A DNA stretch of 64,000 nt. Origin: Paragonimus skrjabini miyazakii (Eukaryota > Platyhelminthes > Trematoda > Plagiorchiida > Troglotrematidae). Shown here one piece after another: positions 58,346 to 64,000 of this stretch. Where the stretch lies: contig JTDE01001008.1 in assembly GCA_014338405.1 (NCBI GenBank), positions 21,101 to 85,100 on the forward strand, written 5' to 3'. Both the position numbers and the translations under genes were made by a program. Within the stretch, counting starts at the first letter, position 1. Every line of letters begins with the position of its first letter. Under the pieces are notes generated by a model. It ran no database searches and was not told where the DNA came from. It saw only the letters and a list, made by a program, of their open reading frames with translations.

Positions 58346-59970
58346 TTTGGGGTTTCGAATTTGTGCGATGTATGCACCTTCTACGAATACCAAGAAGGAA
58401 TTAGCGTGAAATGTGTTGCGTCTTGTTCGCACATGTCCTTCCGGCTAATGGCATAATAGACTCACCTAAGTATGCACCTTTCAAACATATACGACAACCG
58501 CGCCATTGTATTTAGCTATAGGAAATAAAATGAATCCGTTTATTTTCACGCACTCGATTAATGTGCAACTTAGATTTATTGGGGAAATAATATATTTCCC
58601 CACCAAGGAACAGTAGTGTTTACAGTACCGGTTTCTATTCGGCAATATGCATGTTGCGTTTTGATTGGTCAGTTCGTCAGCGCTTTCCACATTAATTCAA
58701 ACAGTTTGGCTGTTCAAATCCGACACAGATGAACACTGTTCTGACTGACCACAGTTTCGTTCATAACACCGTAAGCGTGAGCTTGGATTGGATGAATGAT
58801 CACAAATAAGAAAACCGCTCCACTCTAACCTCATTAGATTCGCGAACTTGTATTCTCATCCGGTTATCTTTTACACATAAGCCCTGAAATTGGTAGTGAA
58901 AAATGGTCACGCATGCTTTGAAATTACTCACTGACCGAAACTTTCCATTCGCTGAAGCTCATAAAGTGAAACATCCACTGGGGGAATAGGAATGAAGACA
59001 ATGTTTTTGGTCACATTTAAAAGTCATTCACTATAACTAATATAAACTGTAAGCTTTTAATTTATTGTGGAGAGTACAGCAAAATGTACTTAAATCAAAA
59101 TAGAGTCTCGCCAAACTACCACAGAAAAGAAACTGGGTTGTCAATTACTTCACCGTTCTAATTCGTCAGTCCACATTGAATTGACGAACCATTGAAAATC
59201 TGGATAGAATTTGTTACTTCTGAGATTGATTCCTAGCATGTCAAGAGAGAATAACTGGCAGTAGTTGATTTCCGAAGATGATCCCAAGCTCATTTGGGGT
59301 GAGGAGTGGTCACTCGTCTGTAAACGATAACAGATCGTACAGCAATGGCCGAAGTACTAATACAAACAAAGCTGCCAGCCAGCGGACCATTTGTCCGTCG
59401 TCATCCCGCGGATCAGTGTTGAAAAGTCGCTAACTTCCGGGACGAAATCAAAAACAGGACTTGTGACAAAGCAAATATCAGCTTACTGAATTTCTTCTGG
59501 TTATTTTATAGACAACATGCGTCCGTAAAATGAAGAATTACAGTTAACGCCGAAGCTTTGGCTTGCCTATTGATCGGTTCGGCTTCGTTTGTAGCTCGTT
59601 TGTTTTAACGCGTGACGCATTTAAACAGCTTGTTTTATAACAAAATCAGATGGTGAGATAACGTGCTATTCTGATTGGTCACAGCGCTGACATGTCACTC
59701 TACTCGCGTTTTCAGCTATGATTGACCGTAGTCTTCTGCCAATTGTCGGTCGACTTCGTATCGATGTGTTTGTCTAATCCATTCCATTAACAATCAGCGC
59801 ATTTGTGTGCTTGAGTGCTGACACTTACGACATGGTAGACCAAAATTGTGGCAAAGATTGATAGATGGCTCATGTGTCACATCTCAGACCCTATCAGAGC
59901 CCAAAAGACTCCTCTGCAAGCGGTGCAGGATTTCAGCGAAAGTGAACTTTAGCTACATACCCTGCAAAAT
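58346..59970. other. No recognised gene, 1.6 kb
   Basis: Short ORFs only; no repeats matched. Confidence 0.45.
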
Positions 59971-59971
59971 A

Positions 59972-60408
59972 TTAGACTCTCCAAACCACACAGACTGTGG
60001 TCACGTGGATTATGTTTTTGACCAGGAATTGGTGAACCGAGTCGGCCAGCTGTTCTAAAGTTATCAAACTGACGAAGAGAACAGCTTTGATTAATTCCCA
60101 CGTTGCTGGTGATATCCAGTGCATCTTCTGGTCCTCCACCATGTGTTCCAATGGGCTCATATCAGTGCTGCATGCAATAAAGCCCAGTGAATGGGTTTTC
60201 AACTCAAGGAGCAGTGCAGAAGCTCTTTACTCAGCGTTTCGCTTAATGGCCGTCGATGGGACAGCTGATTGCTGAAATCCACTTTTTCCCAGCGACTGGT
60301 CGTTTCACCTTCGGAAAGACTTTGTGATGTTATTGAAGAGAGGTCACAGGGCTGTTTCGCCCCACAAATTTTGTATTCATCAAACCCGCCCACATCTTCG
60401 AACCCCAC
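59972..60408 (-). pseudogene. Possible Tc1/mariner-like transposase remnant
   Basis: Two overlapping minus-strand frames show weak transposase-like blocks. DFSNQLSHRR recalls the 'D.ap.Hr' second-Asp motif. After a frameshift, ACSTDMSPLEHM recalls the 'SPDlsPiEh' third-acidic motif, followed by ISPATWELIKAVL. Spacing and order fit the DDE core of a Tc1/mariner transposase, but several conserved positions are absent and no terminal inverted repeats were identified. It may be coincidence. Confidence 0.3.
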
Positions 60409-60472
60409 GAAAAAGTTGGAAGGTTGTCATACTGAAAATGTTGTGGCTAGGACAGTTTCATGCTTGAATTGA

Positions 60473-61005
60473 TTATGGCACCAATCAATGTACAAATAGG
60501 GGCGCTGACAACTGGGGCTGTTTAGTCAGCGGACAGAAACAAGTGATATGGCTCGACGATGTGACAAACAGAACGACTCATTCACGAGTAATTACAACCT
60601 CAGAACAGGGTAGGCGTCACTGGCACTTTCGTCTGTGGAAAACATTTTTGTTTAGCCGCTTTGCTTCGAAAGAGATGAAGAAAAGGAATGGAATTTCTGT
60701 AGATGATCCGCTATAGGACCGCCCATTAGAACAACTGCAACAGTTTTCGATTACTATACTGCTGTATTACGCCTCAGATTATGCAATCAGATCATGTTTA
60801 CCTGAGCTGATGATGACAAGGCCAAATGAAAAATTGAAGCCCGAACCCGGAGACGAAAGGCTACGAAGTCTACAAATAAGATGTTGCGATGCTGAAACCA
60901 ATTCCTGAAACCTGTTGATCGCTTCCAACACGAATGGCAAGTTATTAAAATGCTGCAAAATATCACGTGTTTTGTCTGGTTGATCCGATACTAAATAGCA
61001 ACAGA
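60473..61005. other. No recognised gene
   Basis: No ORF of note and no shared repeats. Confidence 0.45.
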
Positions 61006-61010
61006 TTCAC

Positions 61011-61506
61011 TCACTTTTCCCGCATGACGGATTGTACGATTCCGACTTGAACTATATTCGGTCTAGTTTGCGTGTGTTTTCTTATCGTGGCAATTAAAGG
61101 ACCAAACAAGCTAACGCCTTTCATGCAGATAATTCCGACGGTCAATTTACCTAACATACCTACCAAACCACCAACTGCAACTGCTGAATCAAACAAAACT
61201 AGTCGCTGAGTTTGCGCCGAGGAGTGAGTAAATACAGACGCCCATTCATTGAAAACATTCTGTTGACCTAACAATTTCGTCGGTGTTGCCTTAACCAATA
61301 ACGGAGCAGCAGCTAGTTTTCAATCGTAACACCGAGGCTGATTGCACAAATACCGGCCATACCGCTGCTAATCTTTGAAGTGGTAGGGCACGCTGACTGG
61401 GAAACAAGGCAAATTTGGTTTTGAATGAATAAAACAAACACAGCATGGGGGGAGTGAAATAACTTAAACAAGGGGACAATTTTTCACGCTCTCCACCATG
61501 AAACAA
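61011..61506 (-). CDS. Candidate coding region, unrecognised
   Basis: Two overlapping minus-strand ORFs. The first (61,506-61,291) contains MLCLFYSFKTKFALFPSQRA and LPLQRLAAVWPVFVQSASVL, a basic, Arg/Ser-containing sequence resembling a mitochondrial-type presequence. The second (61,298-61,011) contains LGQQNVFNEWASVF, LVLFDSAVAVGGLVGMLGKL and MKGVSLFGPLIATIRKHTQT, with hydrophobic glycine-rich segments. They could be two exons or a frameshifted single gene. Splice sites were not resolved (a possible donor TTTG|GTAGGT lies inside the second). No family was recognised. Confidence 0.3.
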
Positions 61507-61509
61507 CCC

Positions 61510-63065
61510 CGGGCAATATAAATCTATAGGACAACGTTTTAAAGAGTTTCTGTTAGGAGACGCCTGTACTGGCGAAGCAGCCAGGAAGTATCACGTCATA
61601 CGGATCGATAGATCCCGTTCGGATGATATGGTCGTGGGTGGTTCCACTCGGTCAATCAGATTGCAGATGTGCGGTAGAACGCCTGTGCGCTATCTAAACT
61701 GTTTTCTCGCGTTGCTTTCTGATACCCCCTGTAACGTGATCTGTTCTGATGCCCTGACTGTCATACACGATCGTTTCACTTGATGCGCTCTACTTCAGAC
61801 TGTCGTGTCTTGTCGGTCATGTACACTAAACGTTTCGCCTTATGAATTTAGTCTGACTCGTCCTTCCAATAAACGGTGTTGCCGCCTCTGTTCACTTTCG
61901 CAGTTTTGGGTCAAACGATTGGCTGCGCAATAAAAAGGATGATCCAATAGGTTCCAACTCAAATCAGGCGATTGTGTGACATCAGCTTGGAGGCAGGTTC
62001 ACTGAAAGGTTACACAGAAAGAAACGTTGAGCATCAATAAAATGTCGACAAAAATCTTGGAGAAGTAGTTTCCGCTAACACATATGAAGAGGGTCAAGCA
62101 AGAGACACCAAATGTATTTTACGCCGCACTTTCTCCCAAAAATGTGTTCATCAAGTCTCCGAAAAAGAATAGAGCAAATAGAAAGCATTTATAAGTCCTA
62201 TTGTTAGGTAACCATCAAATTTCAACACTGTTATCAAGACAGGGCTGTGGAGATTAAGGGTTCATAACTTACACCGTGACAGTTATTCAAACTCAAGGTT
62301 ACCGGTGCCGGACCAGGCATGTACTCGGAGTATTAAACAAGATGCGCTTGACAAACGGTCGTCAGAATTTATAAACTAGTGTTATGGTGGGCAAAATGAA
62401 GTCGGCTTGACAAGCTAACGGAAGTGGGATAATCTAATTTCGCAGTTTACGATGGATTAATCACATCAAGATCATCAACTTTTTCAGCGGATAAATTAAT
62501 AAGACCAGTGACTACGAAAGAAATTAAAAGATAATCCTATTGGCCTTCACGATTACCAGATCCTAACACCAAGTAACATTTGCGGCATCACTTGGAGCCA
62601 AAAAAGAGCGGCAGCCGATGATTCAGTTTGCTGTCACAATATCAGCTCTGCAGAAGTTGTGGGGCATCCTCTACAGTACCCAACCCAAAAGAATGCGCAA
62701 CATACCATAGAGTGCGAGCATGGTGACAGAGCAGGAAAGTAGATTCATGGTGTACTGATTAACAGGCAGAGGACGTGTAAGCCGCCTTTTGGGAACAGAA
62801 CGTCATCGATCCGCGCAAGCATTCTTTTTGGCGAACAGTGTATTATCCTGTGACACTTTCACCACTTCATAGCGAAAGTGATGTACAGAGTGAGTGTGAA
62901 ACAGCAAGATATAGGGGTTAATATGATATTTGTTTTACCAGTCATTATGGCATATTTCAAATTTTTTCTACGTACGCAGAGAATGTAAACTTAACAAAGA
63001 AACGGTTGTATGAACAAAGGCAATTAACGAGTTATTTATTCAAAGGAAAGCATAGCATCTTTAGT
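61510..63065. other. No recognised gene, 1.6 kb
   Basis: No ORF of 60 codons on either strand and no shared repeats. Confidence 0.5.
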
Positions 63066-63067
63066 GG

Positions 63068-63362
63068 TGTTGTATAACAAGCACTTTCGTTTGTAAGTAG
63101 TATGGCAAGCACGCTCGGGAACTAAAGAGCAAGTCTCAACGCCAAGGAAACGAGGGAATAGAAGCGATTATTGGAAGTATGTACATGTACTATGTGGAAT
63201 GTGTCATCAAGACGAATGACAACGCACTGCTAACTAATGGATGAGGATACACACCGGTCATACAACTCAGTGTTCGCGTTTGTTGTTCTATATTTTTACA
63301 TAACGCAATGGATCTCGAGCCGGATCAGGCCAAGCGTCTTTCACAATCAAAACAGTGGTAAT
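63068..63362 (+). repeat. Dispersed family 2, copy 2 (diverged)
   Basis: Matches 58,024-58,345 in order: GTTGTATAACAAGCACTTTC, GTAAGTAGTATGGCAAGC, GGGAACTAAAGAGCAAG, ATCAAGACGAATGACAA, GTTCGCGTTTGTTGTT and CAGGCCAAGCGTCTTTCAC. The palindrome has been lost (GTAAGTAGTATGG). Confidence 0.6.
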
Positions 63363-64000
63363 CCGTCTGTGGAAAAAGGAGAATGGATAAGTCAGACGGA
63401 TCGATAACTACCCTTCCAGGCTACGCCACTTCTGTCACCTGACAACACTATCAAACCGTTTACGATCACTATCTGGGCCTCGCCTGGTCGTTTAACAGCT
63501 ACGGATGTATCTACGTGGATGACGGGGACTCTGAATGCAATCATTCATCATAGAGAAATTCAAGAACAGATAACTTGAACAAATTACGCATCTAATCCAA
63601 AACGTGGCTTTTTGTTCAGGACGGCGTGATAAACGAAAGAATTGTCTATCGAAAATCGCGGAAGACTTTCATTCTGTTGAATAAGATTGACTACCCAACA
63701 GGACGCATTGCCACTTCGTAGATAAACTGTATTAAAATCTCAAGTATTTACACGGTTGAATAAAAAAATATTTGGCGCCGTTCAAAAGGTGCGCTGTTTA
63801 ATCAGTGCACTTTTTCGCAAGCAGTTTGCTTTTCATAATCACCTGTCTAGGTGGTGTTTACCCAACACATAGTGAAACCGAGCAAACGAGATAGGGTTTG
63901 TGTGGACAAATTTTACCGTTCTAGATCGCAGAATTCCAGCGACCCCCTAAATGGTAACTGTTAACAGAAAAACTGAGGAGTAGAATAATAACGCATTGTG
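63363..64000. other. No recognised gene, window end
   Basis: No ORF of 60 codons and nothing recognised. Confidence 0.5.

Noticed and set aside
1..64000. CRISPR arrays, rRNA genes, bacterial operons
   Set aside because: No regularly spaced repeats, no rRNA-like sequence and no ribosome-binding-site/ORF organisation; the window is eukaryotic.

Overview
This is eukaryotic, repeat-rich genomic DNA. There are no operons and no long intact host ORFs. The window holds decayed retroelements of several kinds, including an endonuclease-RT LINE, Ty3/gypsy, BEL/Pao and Penelope-like elements, and tRNA-derived SINEs, together with isolated exon-sized ORFs that end at splice-like sites. A run of 947 N lies inside one LINE copy, so this is a scaffold from a fragmented assembly. 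The repertoire and style suggest an invertebrate, most likely a flatworm (digenean trematode). That assignment is inference; no single gene proves it.

Layout: 1-7.8 kb, no gene recognised. 7.86-8.03 kb, a tRNA-derived SINE and its inverted partner. 8-12.8 kb, empty. 12.8-13.1 kb, one copy of a dispersed ~0.3 kb LTR-like family (family 1). 14.7-16.6 kb, a cluster of SINEs. 17.1-20.5 kb, LINE copy 1 (minus strand), the best preserved element. 21.4-22.2 kb, a gypsy integrase remnant (minus). 25.2-27.15 kb, a BEL/Pao remnant (plus). 29.87-30.75 kb, a gypsy integrase (plus). 33.7-35.3 kb, a Penelope-like element whose 5' part is inverted relative to its 3' part. 35.3-38.6 kb, LINE copy 2 (minus), interrupted by the assembly gap. 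42.9-44.9 kb, family 1 copies. 49.2-50.5 kb, the best host-gene candidates: exons encoding signal peptides on the minus strand. 51.4 and 55.1 kb, an inverted duplicated ORF segment. 53.5-53.87 kb, a 370-bp foldback element carrying a hammerhead-ribozyme-like core. 54.5 and 57.0 kb, more family 1 copies. 58.0 and 63.1 kb, a second dispersed family (family 2) containing a 24-bp palindrome. 60-60.4 kb, a weak Tc1/mariner-like remnant. 61.0-61.5 kb, a possible coding exon on the minus strand.

Nearly all recognisable coding sequence is dead transposon. Stops, frameshifts, internal deletions and lost catalytic residues are visible in the larger elements. The two observations most worth following are the compact two-exon secreted-protein gene at 49.3-49.76 kb, with matching splice phase, TATA-like box and poly(A) signal, and the foldback at 53.5 kb. 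Both were read by eye and need transcript or motif-search confirmation.
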